Assembly (NCBI GenBank): GCA_023399635.1
Contig: JAEWOP010000246.1
Span: 1 to 8,311 of the forward strand
Source: Pseudomonadota bacterium
GTDB taxonomy: Bacteria; Pseudomonadota; Alphaproteobacteria; Rhizobiales; Rhizobiaceae
Direction: 5' to 3'
Length of the DNA: 8,311 bases
This document shows positions 1 to 6,132 of this stretch, one piece after another; within the stretch, counting starts at the first letter, position 1; the number at the start of each line of letters is the position of its first letter. Below the pieces are notes generated by a model. That model made no database searches. It saw only the letters and a program-made list of their open reading frames with translations, and was not told where the DNA came from. Position numbers and translations under genes: made by a program.

Positions 1-1638
1 GTCACCAACCGCCTGCAGGAACTGGAAACCCGCAACGAAGGCCTGATCAAGAAGATCGAGGACGAACTGCGCGAACTGCTCGTTGCAAACGGTCTGTCCG
101 GTGCAGCCGTCAAGGGACGCCAGAAAAAGCCCTATTCGGTGTTCCGCAAGATGCAGTCGAAGTCGCTGTCCTTCGAGCAGCTGTCCGACGTCTACGGTTT
201 TCGCATCATCGTCGGCGATATTCCTGCCTGCTACCGCTCGCTCGGTATCGTCCACACGCGCTGGCGCGTCGTGCCGGGCCGGTTCAAGGACTACATTTCC
301 ACCCCGAAACAGAACGATTATCGATCAATCCACACGACGATCATCGGCCCTTCACGACAGCGTATCGAGCTGCAGATCCGTACGAAGCGGATGCACGAGA
401 TCGCGGAGTTCGGTATCGCTGCGCATGCGCTTTACAAGGATGGCGAAGGTGGGGAGGGCGGCGAGCTTCTGTCCAAGGAGTCGAACGCCTATTCCTGGCT
501 GCGCCATACGATCGAGGCCCTGTCGGAGGGCGACAATCCCGAAGAATTCCTCGAGCATACCAAGCTTGAACTGTTCCAGGACCAGGTGTTCTGCTTCACG
601 CCGAAGGGAAAGCTGATCGCCTTGCCGCGGGGCGCGACGCCGATCGACTTCGCCTATGCCGTCCATACCAACATCGGCGATACCACCGTCGGCTGCAAGA
701 TCAACGGACGCATCATGCCGCTCGTCACCCGTCTCAACAATGGCGACGAGGTAGAGATCATTCGTTCGGGAGTGCAGGTTCCGCCGTCGGCCTGGGAAGA
801 AATCGTCGTGACGGGCAAGGCGCGCGCTGCGATCCGTCGCGCGACACGAATGGCGATCCGCAAGCAGTATGCCGGACTTGGCTACCGCATCCTCGAGCGT
901 ACCTTCGAGCGTGCCGGCAAGGTTTTCTCCCGCGAAGGCCTGAAGCCGGTTCTCCACCGCCTGGGGCAGAAGGACGTGGAGGATGCGATTGCATCGGTCG
1001 GGCGCGGCGAGCTGTCATCATTGGACGTGATGCGCGCCATCTACCCGGACTACAAGGACGAGCGGGTTACGGTGAAGCCTTCGACGGACGAAGGCTGGTT
1101 CAACGTGCGCAGCGTTTCCGGCATGATGTTCCGCATTCCAGGCCGTTCGGCTGAGGTGGGCGGGCTGGAGACCGACTCGCAAGGAGCGGCCCCGCTTCCC
1201 ATCCGTGGCCTGTCCGGCAGCACGCAGGTCCGCTTCGCGGCAAGCGGCGCCGTGCCCGGTGATCGCATTGTCGGCATTATGGAAGACGGCGGGGGCATCA
1301 CCATCTATCCCATTCAGGCGCCGGCGCTGCAGCGCTTCGACGACCAGCCGGAACGCTGGATCGACGTGCGCTGGGATCTTGATGATGCCAACAAGTCCCG
1401 CTTCACGGCGCGTGTCCTGATCAATGCTCTCAATGAGCCAGGCACGCTTGCGACCGTCGCCCAGACGATTGCGAGGCTGGACATTAACATCCGCAATCTC
1501 GACATGGGCCGCGTTGCCACCGATTTTTCCGAGATCGGGCTCGACGTAGAGGTTTGGGACCTGCGTCAACTCAACCAGTTGCTGACGCAGTTGAAGGACC
1601 TCGACTGTATTTCCACGGTCAAGCGCGTCTACGACTGA
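1..1638 (+). CDS. rsh: Bifunctional (p)ppGpp synthetase/hydrolase Rsh (RelA/SpoT family), 5' end missing
   Basis: The frame is open from base 1, so the gene starts left of the window; 545 residues and a TGA are visible. The protein makes (p)ppGpp from ATP and GDP/GTP, and full-length members also hydrolyse it, controlling the stringent response in the cytoplasm. Window residues about 40-145 are the synthetase domain, with DVYGFRIIV near 63, the RFKD loop at 94-97, a YRSIHT stretch near 107 and IELQIRT near 122. An RXKD loop (rather than ExDD) marks bifunctional Rel/SpoT enzymes. A TGS domain follows at about 193-254 (FCFTPKGKLIALPRGATPIDF). A C-terminal ACT domain fills about 456-545. The N-terminal HD hydrolase domain, about 200 residues by family length, lies outside the window. 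A short acidic Gly-Glu linker sits after the synthetase domain. Rhizobia usually carry one such enzyme, so I name it rsh; relA and spoT are alternative labels. Confidence 0.97.
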   Translation, partial: VTNRLQELETRNEGLIKKIEDELRELLVANGLSGAAVKGRQKKPYSVFRKMQSKSLSFEQLSDVYGFRIIVGDIPACYRSLGIVHTRWRVVPGRFKDYISTPKQNDYRSIHTTIIGPSRQRIELQIRTKRMHEIAEFGIAAHALYKDGEGGEGGELLSKESNAYSWLRHTIEALSEGDNPEEFLEHTKLELFQDQVFCFTPKGKLIALPRGATPIDFAYAVHTNIGDTTVGCKINGRIMPLVTRLNNGDEVEIIRSGVQVPPSAWEEIVVTGKARAAIRRATRMAIRKQYAGLGYRILERTFERAGKVFSREGLKPVLHRLGQKDVEDAIASVGRGELSSLDVMRAIYPDYKDERVTVKPSTDEGWFNVRSVSGMMFRIPGRSAEVGGLETDSQGAAPLPIRGLSGSTQVRFAASGAVPGDRIVGIMEDGGGITIYPIQAPALQRFDDQPERWIDVRWDLDDANKSRFTARVLINALNEPGTLATVAQTIARLDINIRNLDMGRVATDFSEIGLDVEVWDLRQLNQLLTQLKDLDCISTVKRVYD

Positions 1639-1656
1639 CATTTCTGCCTCTTCCTT

Positions 1657-1704
1657 GAGCGCGATCAAGCTCTGCCATGCTTCCTGAGCAAGGCAGGGGC
1701 GCTC
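1657..1704 (+). other. Stem-loop downstream of rsh, possible transcript end
   Basis: Two nested inverted repeats lie 18 nt after the rsh stop. The inner hairpin (1672-1696) pairs ctgcc-a-tgct with agca-a-ggcag around a 5-nt loop, with one A·A mismatch. The outer arms gagcgc (1657-1662) and gcgctc (1699-1704) can close a longer stem with a 5' bulge. No T-tract follows, so this is not a canonical intrinsic terminator. It could stabilise the rsh mRNA 3' end or act as a weak terminator. The pairing is seen directly; the role is inferred. Confidence 0.45.
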
Positions 1705-1739
1705 GGCTGACGATGGTAAATCGCCTCTCGAACTCATAG

Positions 1740-1755
1740 ATTGCTGCAGTGCAAT
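1740..1755. repeat. Short inverted repeat attgc-N6-gcaat upstream of the small gene
   Basis: Perfect 5-bp arms are separated by 6 nt, ending 26 nt before the start codon of the 50-codon gene. The size and position would suit a dimeric regulator's operator, but a repeat this short can arise by chance. No convincing -35/-10 pair was found beside it. Confidence 0.25.
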
Positions 1756-1781
1756 AGAGATCGAGAAGAAGGAAGAGCAGA

Positions 1782-1934
1782 ATGTTTGCTCCTGTCAAAA
1801 AACTGGCCCGCGCACTTCGCGGCCCCAGCATCGAAGATCGCGAAACGGCTTATCTGAACACCGCCGTTGATCGTGTCGACTTGGAATACCGTCAGCGGCA
1901 GATCGATCGCGGCCTGTTCCGTAAGACATTCTAG
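1782..1934 (+). CDS. Small basic protein, DUF3563-like, unknown function (50 aa)
   Basis: A 50-residue frame starts at ATG 1782 and ends with TAG, preceded by a purine-rich AAGGAAGAG about 6 nt upstream. The product begins MFAPVKKLARALRGPS, giving a basic amphipathic N-terminus. It continues with an acidic ETAYLN stretch and ends in an arginine-rich helix-prone segment with DLEYRQRQIDRG. I count 11 Lys/Arg against 7 Asp/Glu and no Cys or Trp. The layout of a short hydrophobic/basic head, an AYL motif, then DLExRxR matches the small DUF3563 proteins as I remember them; the function of that family is unknown. There is no signal peptide or clear membrane segment. It sits 143 nt after rsh and 157 nt before acpS on the same strand, probably as its own small unit. 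Coding status looks firm from the start site and composition; the family label is from memory. Confidence 0.75.
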   Translation: MFAPVKKLARALRGPSIEDRETAYLNTAVDRVDLEYRQRQIDRGLFRKTF

Positions 1935-2011
1935 GCCCAGCCGCCCATACATAGCGTGCGGGAGATCGTCCAACCGGTCGTTGCGACACATGAGCAGTGT
2001 TGAGCTTCACG

Positions 2012-2040
2012 CTTGACCTTTGGCCGCGCAACACTCAATT
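2012..2040 (+). promoter_or_regulatory. Possible sigma-70-type promoter ahead of acpS
   Basis: CTTGAC at 2012-2017 matches the usual rhizobial -35 box. At 16 nt spacing (after TTGACC, 2013-2018) the -10 would be TCAATT (2035-2040), only three of six to consensus. It is well placed to drive acpS and the genes after it, with a leader of about 45 nt. A 7-bp inverted repeat (agtgttg 1996-2002, caacact 2029-2035) brackets the -35 region. The -10 is weak, so this is tentative. Confidence 0.3.
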
Positions 2041-2070
2041 CAGGGCGCAGTTGTTCATCATGCGCCGGGG

Positions 2071-2087
2071 CCCTCCCGGGAGGAGGG
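2071..2087 (+). promoter_or_regulatory. acpS ribosome binding site inside a GC-rich hairpin
   Basis: AGGAGG at 2081-2086 is a near-perfect Shine-Dalgarno, 5 nt before ATG 2092, and it decides the acpS start. The preceding ccctcc (2071-2076) is complementary to ggaggg (2082-2087) across a 5-nt loop, so the site can fold into a 6-bp hairpin, five of whose pairs are G-C. An alternative register is the exact palindrome cctcccgggagg (2072-2083). Either fold would hide part or all of the site. The complementarity is seen; an effect on translation is inferred. Confidence 0.6.
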
Positions 2088-2091
2088 AACC

Positions 2092-2496
2092 ATGATCATC
2101 GGCATGGGAAGCGATCTGATCGACATCCGCCGCATCGAGAAGTCGTTGGAGCGCTTTGGCGAGCGTTTTACCCAGCGATGCTTCACCGACGTAGAGCGAA
2201 CAAAATCCGACCGTCGACGTAATCGCGCGGCCTCCTACGCCAAGCGCTTTGCGGCAAAGGAGGCGTGCTCCAAGGCGCTGGGTACTGGCCTGGCCCAAGG
2301 CGTGTTTTGGAAAGACATGGGCGTGGTCAACCTTCCAGGTGGCAAGCCGACCATGGCGCTGACGGGGGGGGCGGCACTCGTTCTTGCCTCCTTGCTGCCG
2401 CCTGAACACGAAGCCGTCGTCCATGTCACGATCACCGACGAGTACCCTTATGCACAGGCATTTGTGGTCATCGAGGCCAGACCCGTGGCCGATTGA
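2092..2496 (+). CDS. acpS: Holo-[acyl-carrier-protein] synthase AcpS
   Basis: This 134-residue protein transfers 4'-phosphopantetheine from coenzyme A to the conserved serine of apo-ACP, activating it for fatty acid and lipid A synthesis. It opens with MIIGMGSDLIDIRRIE, which holds the Mg2+-binding Asp8 and the family's RI signature. YAKRFAAKEACSKALGTG (49-66) gives the second metal ligand Glu57, Lys61 and the GTG turn. The C-terminus VTITDEYPYAQAFVVIE completes the beta core. Length is normal for the type I (AcpS) group. The frame is open upstream to a TTG at 2020, but the extra residues do not resemble the family and the strong AGGAGG points to ATG 2092. The gene follows rsh and the small gene, and lepB starts 73 nt downstream. 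SpoT-type enzymes are known to bind ACP, so the linkage to rsh may be meaningful. A run of eight G lies within codons 91-94. Confidence 0.96.
   Translation: MIIGMGSDLIDIRRIEKSLERFGERFTQRCFTDVERTKSDRRRNRAASYAKRFAAKEACSKALGTGLAQGVFWKDMGVVNLPGGKPTMALTGGAALVLASLLPPEHEAVVHVTITDEYPYAQAFVVIEARPVAD
2364..2371 (+). repeat. G8 homopolymer inside acpS
   Basis: Eight consecutive G span codons Thr91-Gly-Gly-Ala94 of acpS (acg ggg ggg gcg). The frame stays intact through the conserved C-terminus, so the count of eight is consistent with a functional gene. Such tracts are prone to polymerase slippage and to sequencing error. Confidence 0.9.
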
Positions 2497-2569
2497 GGCA
2501 TTGCCGCCGTTCGGCTAAGGGGCTAGAGAATGGCCCACTCGTAGGATCGACGCAAAAGAAAGACAACAC

Positions 2570-3316
2570 GTGTCCGACAAAGCCAGCAAGCAGCAAGACA
2601 GCGCCCTCTGGGAAAACATCAAGGTCATCATCCAGGCGCTGCTCCTGGCGATGGTCATTCGCACCGTGCTCTTCCAGCCTTTTACCATTCCGTCCGGTTC
2701 GATGATGCCGACGCTTCTGGTGGGCGACTACATCTTCGTCAACAAGTTCTCCTACGGCTACTCCAAATATTCGCTGCCGTTTTCACCCGACCTGTTTGAA
2801 GGCCGTATCTTCGGGAGCGAACCTACCCGGGGTGATGTGATCGTCTTCCGTCTGCCGACCGACACCAATGTGGACTACATCAAGCGATTGATTGGTCTGC
2901 CGGGCGACCGGATACAGGTGCGCGACGGCGTGCTTTACGTGAATGATGAGGCCGTGCCGAAGCAGGCGAATGGTACGTTCACATCCGATTATCGGCTTGA
3001 CCCAGGCGCGAACGTTCCCGTTTTCCGCGAAACATTGGAAAACGGCGTCAGCTTCGACACGCTCGATCAGGTGGAAAACTCTCGCGGTGACAACACGCGG
3101 GAATTCATTGTGCCCGATGGCCACTACTTCTTCATGGGCGATAACCGTGACAACTCGCTCGACAGCCGCTTCGATGTCGGCTTCGTGCCCGCCGAGAACC
3201 TGATTGGTCGCGCCAGCGTGATCTTCTTCTCTCTCGGCAACGATACCTCCTTCCGCGAGTTCTGGAACTGGCCGGCAAACATGCGGTGGGAGCGCATGTT
3301 CAAGGGTGTCAGCTGA
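2570..3316 (+). CDS. lepB: Signal peptidase I LepB
   Basis: This 248-residue inner-membrane serine protease cleaves signal peptides from secreted proteins at the periplasmic face. A short cytoplasmic N-terminus leads into one membrane segment at about 17-36 (IKVIIQALLLAMVI core). The signature boxes follow in order: PSGSMMPTLLVGD with nucleophile Ser44, GDVIVFRLP at 88-96, DYIKRLIGLPGDRI with general base Lys105, and GDNRDNSLDSR at 190-200. E. coli LepB has two membrane segments and is longer; a single anchor is common in other bacteria. The start is GTG 2570: the frame has no earlier start after the stop at 2516, and the first internal Met (27) lies inside the membrane segment. The Shine-Dalgarno is poor (aaaagaaaga), so translation may be weak or coupled to acpS. 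The gene abuts rnc directly, as in the common lepB-rnc-era arrangement. Confidence 0.97.
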   Translation: MSDKASKQQDSALWENIKVIIQALLLAMVIRTVLFQPFTIPSGSMMPTLLVGDYIFVNKFSYGYSKYSLPFSPDLFEGRIFGSEPTRGDVIVFRLPTDTNVDYIKRLIGLPGDRIQVRDGVLYVNDEAVPKQANGTFTSDYRLDPGANVPVFRETLENGVSFDTLDQVENSRGDNTREFIVPDGHYFFMGDNRDNSLDSRFDVGFVPAENLIGRASVIFFSLGNDTSFREFWNWPANMRWERMFKGVS

Positions 3317-4033
3317 ATGGTGGCAAGAACGCTGTCGTCGGAGGACCGGTCGAGGCTTGAAACCATCATCGGCTACGAGTTTGCCGATAAGCAGTGGTTG
3401 GACCGGGCACTCACCCATGCCAGCACCGCGTCCGGCAAGGGGGCGAATTATGAACGGCTAGAGTTCCTCGGTGATCGTGTGCTGGGGCTCTGCGTGGCCG
3501 AACTTCTGTTCAAGACGTTCAAGAACGCGGCAGAAGGTGAGCTTTCGGTCCGCTTGAACCAGTTGGTCAGCGCCGAGAGCTGTGCCGAGGTCGCGGACAG
3601 GCTTCAATTGCACCTCTTCATTCGCACCGGCGCGGATGTGAAGAAGGTGACGGGCAAACGGATGCTCAACGTGCGGGCCGATGTAGTGGAGAGCATTATC
3701 GCGGCTCTCTACCTGGATGGCGGCCTGGAGGCAGCGCGTCGTTTCATTCTCCGGTATTGGGAGGATCGCGCAACCCGCGCCGATGGCGCAAGGCGCGATG
3801 CCAAGACGGAATTGCAGGAATGGGCACACGCGAAGTTTGCCGTTACGCCCTCCTACAGGGTGGACGATCGCTCCGGTCCGGATCATGATCCCCGCTTCAC
3901 CGTGACGGTAGAGGTGAAGGGTACTGCGCCAGAAACGGGCATCGAGCGTTCGAAGCGCGCTGCCGAACAGGTTGCAGCGACCAAACTGCTGGAACGCGAA
4001 GGCGTTTGGCAAAAGCCGACCAGCGAAAGTTGA
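3317..4033 (+). CDS. rnc: Ribonuclease III
   Basis: This 238-residue cytoplasmic endonuclease cuts double-stranded RNA, processing rRNA precursors and regulating mRNAs. The RNase III domain occupies about 8-150. Its signature is NYERLEFLGDRVLGL, with Glu46, Glu49 and Asp53. ADVVESIIAALYLDGG supplies the metal-binding pair Asp122 and Glu125, matching E. coli Asp114 and Glu117. A dsRNA-binding domain follows at about 162-228 (DAKTELQEWAHAKF, ending in the KRAAEQVAATKLL helix). Start ATG 3317 comes immediately after the lepB TGA with no spacer and in the same frame; AAGGG at 3302-3306 inside lepB can serve as ribosome binding site at 10 nt. GTG 3320 is a less likely alternative. It is cotranscribed with lepB and era by position. 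Confidence 0.97.
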   Translation: MVARTLSSEDRSRLETIIGYEFADKQWLDRALTHASTASGKGANYERLEFLGDRVLGLCVAELLFKTFKNAAEGELSVRLNQLVSAESCAEVADRLQLHLFIRTGADVKKVTGKRMLNVRADVVESIIAALYLDGGLEAARRFILRYWEDRATRADGARRDAKTELQEWAHAKFAVTPSYRVDDRSGPDHDPRFTVTVEVKGTAPETGIERSKRAAEQVAATKLLEREGVWQKPTSES

Positions 4034-4041
4034 TTGAGAAG

Positions 4042-4980
4042 ATGACAGAGAACGACAATATTCCCGGTCCCGAGAACGAGGTCCAGCATACCCGCTCTGG
4101 CTTCGTCGCCCTCATCGGCGCGACCAATGCTGGCAAGTCTACGCTGCTGAACAGGCTCGTGGGGGCCAAGGTCTCGATCGTCAGCCACAAGGTGCAGACA
4201 ACGCGGGCAATTGTTCGCGGCATAGCGATCCACGACAACACGCAGATTGTGTTCATGGATACGCCCGGCATCTTCAAGCCGCGCCGCCGGCTCGATCGCG
4301 CCATGGTCATGTCGGCCTGGGGCGGCGCCAAGGATGCCGATCTGATCATGCTTCTGATCGATAGTGAGCGGGGACTGCGAGGCGACGCCGATGCAATCCT
4401 GGAGGGCTTGAAGGACGTCCGGCAGCCCAAGATCCTCGTGCTCAACAAGATCGACCGGGTCCAGCATGAGGACCTTCTTCACCTGGCGTCGGCTGCCAAT
4501 GAGAAGGTCGATTTCGAGCAGACGTTCATGATTTCCGCCACCACCGGCTCCGGCTGCGAAGATCTGATGGAGTTCCTGGCGCAACGCCTGCCGGAAGGCC
4601 CATGGTATTACCCCGAGGACCAGATCTCGGACCTGCCGATGCGTCAACTGGCAGCAGAAATCACCCGCGAGAAGCTCTTTCTGCGGCTGCATCAGGAACT
4701 CCCTTACGCGTCCCACGTGGAAACGGAAAAGTGGGAAGAGCGCAAGGACGGTTCGGTTCGAATCGAACAAGTGATCTATGTCGAGCGCGATAGCCAGAAG
4801 AAGATTGCCTTGGGTAAAGGCGGCGAGGCCATCAAAGCAATCTCGACCGCATCACGAAAAGAGATCTCCCAGATCCTGGAACAGCCGGTTCATCTGTTTC
4901 TCTTCGTCAAGGTGAGAGAAAACTGGGGAGATGATCCGGAGCGTTTTCGAGAGATGGGTCTCGATTTTCCCGCCTCCTAG
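4042..4980 (+). CDS. era: GTPase Era
   Basis: This 312-residue GTPase binds the 3' end of 16S rRNA and acts in 30S subunit maturation. The GTPase motifs are in order: G1 GATNAGKST (26-34), the G2 region QTTRA, G3 DTPGI (73-77), G4 NKID (135-138) and G5 SAT (165-167). The C-terminal KH domain carries the RNA-binding GKGGEAIK loop at 258-265. G1 reads GATNAGKST instead of the commoner GRPNVGKST but keeps GxxxxGKS; I recall this variant as usual in rhizobia. The frame extends upstream to TTG codons at 4006 and 4030 within or overlapping rnc. ATG 4042 is preferred because it gives the usual short acidic N-terminus (MTEND). It lies 8 nt after the rnc stop with only a weak gagaag before it, which suggests translational coupling to rnc. 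Confidence 0.97.
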   Translation: MTENDNIPGPENEVQHTRSGFVALIGATNAGKSTLLNRLVGAKVSIVSHKVQTTRAIVRGIAIHDNTQIVFMDTPGIFKPRRRLDRAMVMSAWGGAKDADLIMLLIDSERGLRGDADAILEGLKDVRQPKILVLNKIDRVQHEDLLHLASAANEKVDFEQTFMISATTGSGCEDLMEFLAQRLPEGPWYYPEDQISDLPMRQLAAEITREKLFLRLHQELPYASHVETEKWEERKDGSVRIEQVIYVERDSQKKIALGKGGEAIKAISTASRKEISQILEQPVHLFLFVKVRENWGDDPERFREMGLDFPAS

Positions 4981-5061
4981 CCCAGTTGAAAGTTTACTTC
5001 GGGTAGCAGAGCTTACTGAGCCGCTTTACGTGAGACGCACTCGGCTAAGGCTGGCATACGG

Positions 5062-5580
5062 ATGGCAGGCATGGGACAGCGAATTTTGTCAAACGACAAC
5101 GGCGGGTCGGGTGGATTCATCGGCGTCTACAGCTTTGTCGTTCCCGAAGATCGTGTCTACGGCGACGCCGTCGTCGCTTCCGTGTTCGGCCTTGAGCCGC
5201 ATCTGCTGGCCGAAGGTGCTCCGATCGCGGATGTGATCCGTTATGTGAAGGATGGCGACCGACAGCGGCTGGCTAAGGCGCTGCACGAAGCCATCGTGAC
5301 CGGGAACTTCTACGAGGAAACGTACACGATCATCCATCCAGATGGTCGGGAGGTGAGCGTTTCCGCCGTCGGGCGCTGTCTTCGGGATGCCAAGGGTCTT
5401 CCCTGGATCTACAGCGGCACACTGACGATCGAGAATGCAAATACGCTTCATGGTTCGGACGATCTGCTGCAGAAGCACTGTCATGCAGCCCTTGATATTG
5501 CCCGGACGCGCCGCCATTCGCTGGCCGCGCGTTACCTTTCCTCGGCACTCTCGGTGTTGACCGGAAGACGAGAAATCTGA
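5062..5580 (+). CDS. Single-domain PAS protein without output domain
   Basis: The 172-residue product carries one PAS domain at about 15-125. FGLEPHLLAEGAPI and the following helix with VKDGDRQRLAKALHEAI are typical of the PAS_3 type. The strands ETYTIIHPDGREVSVSAVGR and PWIYSGTLTIE form its C-terminal (PAC) part. PAS domains sense ligands, redox state or light, or mediate dimerisation. No histidine kinase, GGDEF, EAL or helix-turn-helix follows. The last 45 residues (from about LLQKHCHAALDIARTRR) look helical and could form a dimer helix. No signal peptide or membrane segment is seen, so it is probably cytoplasmic. ATG 5062 is the first usable start after a TGA at 5017; ATG 5071 is an alternative, and neither has a strong ribosome site. 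It lies 81 nt after era and faces the next gene tail to tail. Ligand and partner are unknown. Confidence 0.82.
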   Translation: MAGMGQRILSNDNGGSGGFIGVYSFVVPEDRVYGDAVVASVFGLEPHLLAEGAPIADVIRYVKDGDRQRLAKALHEAIVTGNFYEETYTIIHPDGREVSVSAVGRCLRDAKGLPWIYSGTLTIENANTLHGSDDLLQKHCHAALDIARTRRHSLAARYLSSALSVLTGRREI

Positions 5581-5593
5581 GATCAACGACCGA

Positions 5594-5959
5594 TCAGCGC
5601 GCGCGGTCCATCAGCGCCTTCACCTCAAGATAGCGCCGACGATTCTCGGGTTCTTGTTCATTCTCCGAATAGCAGGCGCTGGAGATGCAGAAGCGGACGA
5701 GATTGAGTGGTGGTGTGGCGCTGGTGAATTGACATTCAATGTCGCTGGTGAAGTCCGTCGGCTGCGGATCCTGCCGCGTCGAATAGGTGAGGCGGGCACC
5801 GGGCGGATCAAGCTCGGGGAATGACTGAACGACACCCGTCTTGATCGTCGGCGTCAGCAAGAAGTTCTGAGCAACGGCAACGCAAGCCTGTTCCAGTTCC
5901 GGCGATTGAGCGGCCGCCGGCGAGGCGAGAAGAAGCAGAGCGAACGGAAGGTATTTCAT
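5594..5959 (-). CDS. Secreted four-cysteine hypothetical protein
   Basis: I do not recognise the family. The 121-residue product starts MKYLPFALLLLASPAAAQ, a clear Sec signal peptide with predicted cleavage after AAA at residue 17 ahead of Gln18. The mature part of about 104 residues is expected in the periplasm or outside the cell. It has four cysteines (26, 76, 91, 96), which could form two disulfides; the last two are in FCISSACYSE. The C-terminus is charged and helix-prone (RRRYLEVKALMDRAR). There is no lipobox. The start at 5957-5959 is chosen over upstream in-frame codons because GAGGAG sits 5 nt before it and the signal peptide begins there. The gene is convergent with the PAS gene (13 nt between stops) and divergent from recO, so it interrupts the plus-strand series. 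Function unknown. Confidence 0.83.
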   Translation of the reverse strand: MKYLPFALLLLASPAAAQSPELEQACVAVAQNFLLTPTIKTGVVQSFPELDPPGARLTYSTRQDPQPTDFTSDIECQFTSATPPLNLVRFCISSACYSENEQEPENRRRYLEVKALMDRAR

Positions 5960-6082
5960 GGGGGCTCCTCGGACGGATTTCGCCTGGGCAATTCCGAAGA
6001 GGGGCCATTTGTTCCAGACCGATCTGCAATTGGCCACGTTTGTGGACGATGATGTAGATCAGCAATAGCGATTCAAGACCAG

Positions 6083-6094
6083 CCGCTTAAGCGG
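6083..6094. repeat. 12-bp perfect palindrome upstream of recO
   Basis: ccgcttaagcgg is its own reverse complement and lies 38 nt before the recO start, in the 173-nt region between recO and the divergent secreted-protein gene. GATTC sites, the GANTC target of the alphaproteobacterial methylase CcrM, flank it at 6070-6074 and 6102-6106. It could be an operator or a short hairpin in the recO leader. No clear -35/-10 pair was identified on either strand in this region. Confidence 0.4.
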
Positions 6095-6132
6095 TAAGGT
6101 TGATTCACGACGAGAGGAACCTCAACCACGTT

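Noticed and set aside
1018..1737. A 239-codon antisense frame over the rsh 3' end
   Set aside because: It mirrors conserved TGS-ACT region codons and has no domain signature.
2020..2091. N-terminal extension of acpS from TTG 2020
   Set aside because: The extra 24 residues do not resemble AcpS, and AGGAGG lies 5 nt before ATG 2092.
4006..4041. Era start at TTG 4006 inside rnc
   Set aside because: ATG 4042 gives the usual short acidic N-terminus and avoids an overlap with rnc on a rare start codon.
3883..4770. A 295-codon antisense frame over era
   Set aside because: No family resemblance; it is the complement of conserved Era codons and has no start signal.
4986..5014. Possible promoter between era and the PAS gene (TTGAAA at 4986-4991)
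   Set aside because: No acceptable -10 box at 16-18 nt spacing.
5575..5600. Possible bidirectional terminator between the PAS and secreted-protein genes
   Set aside because: Only 4-bp gatc arms and no T-tract.
5960..6037. Upstream extension of the secreted protein to 6037
   Set aside because: It would bury the signal peptide internally; GAGGAG 5 nt before 5959 fixes the start.
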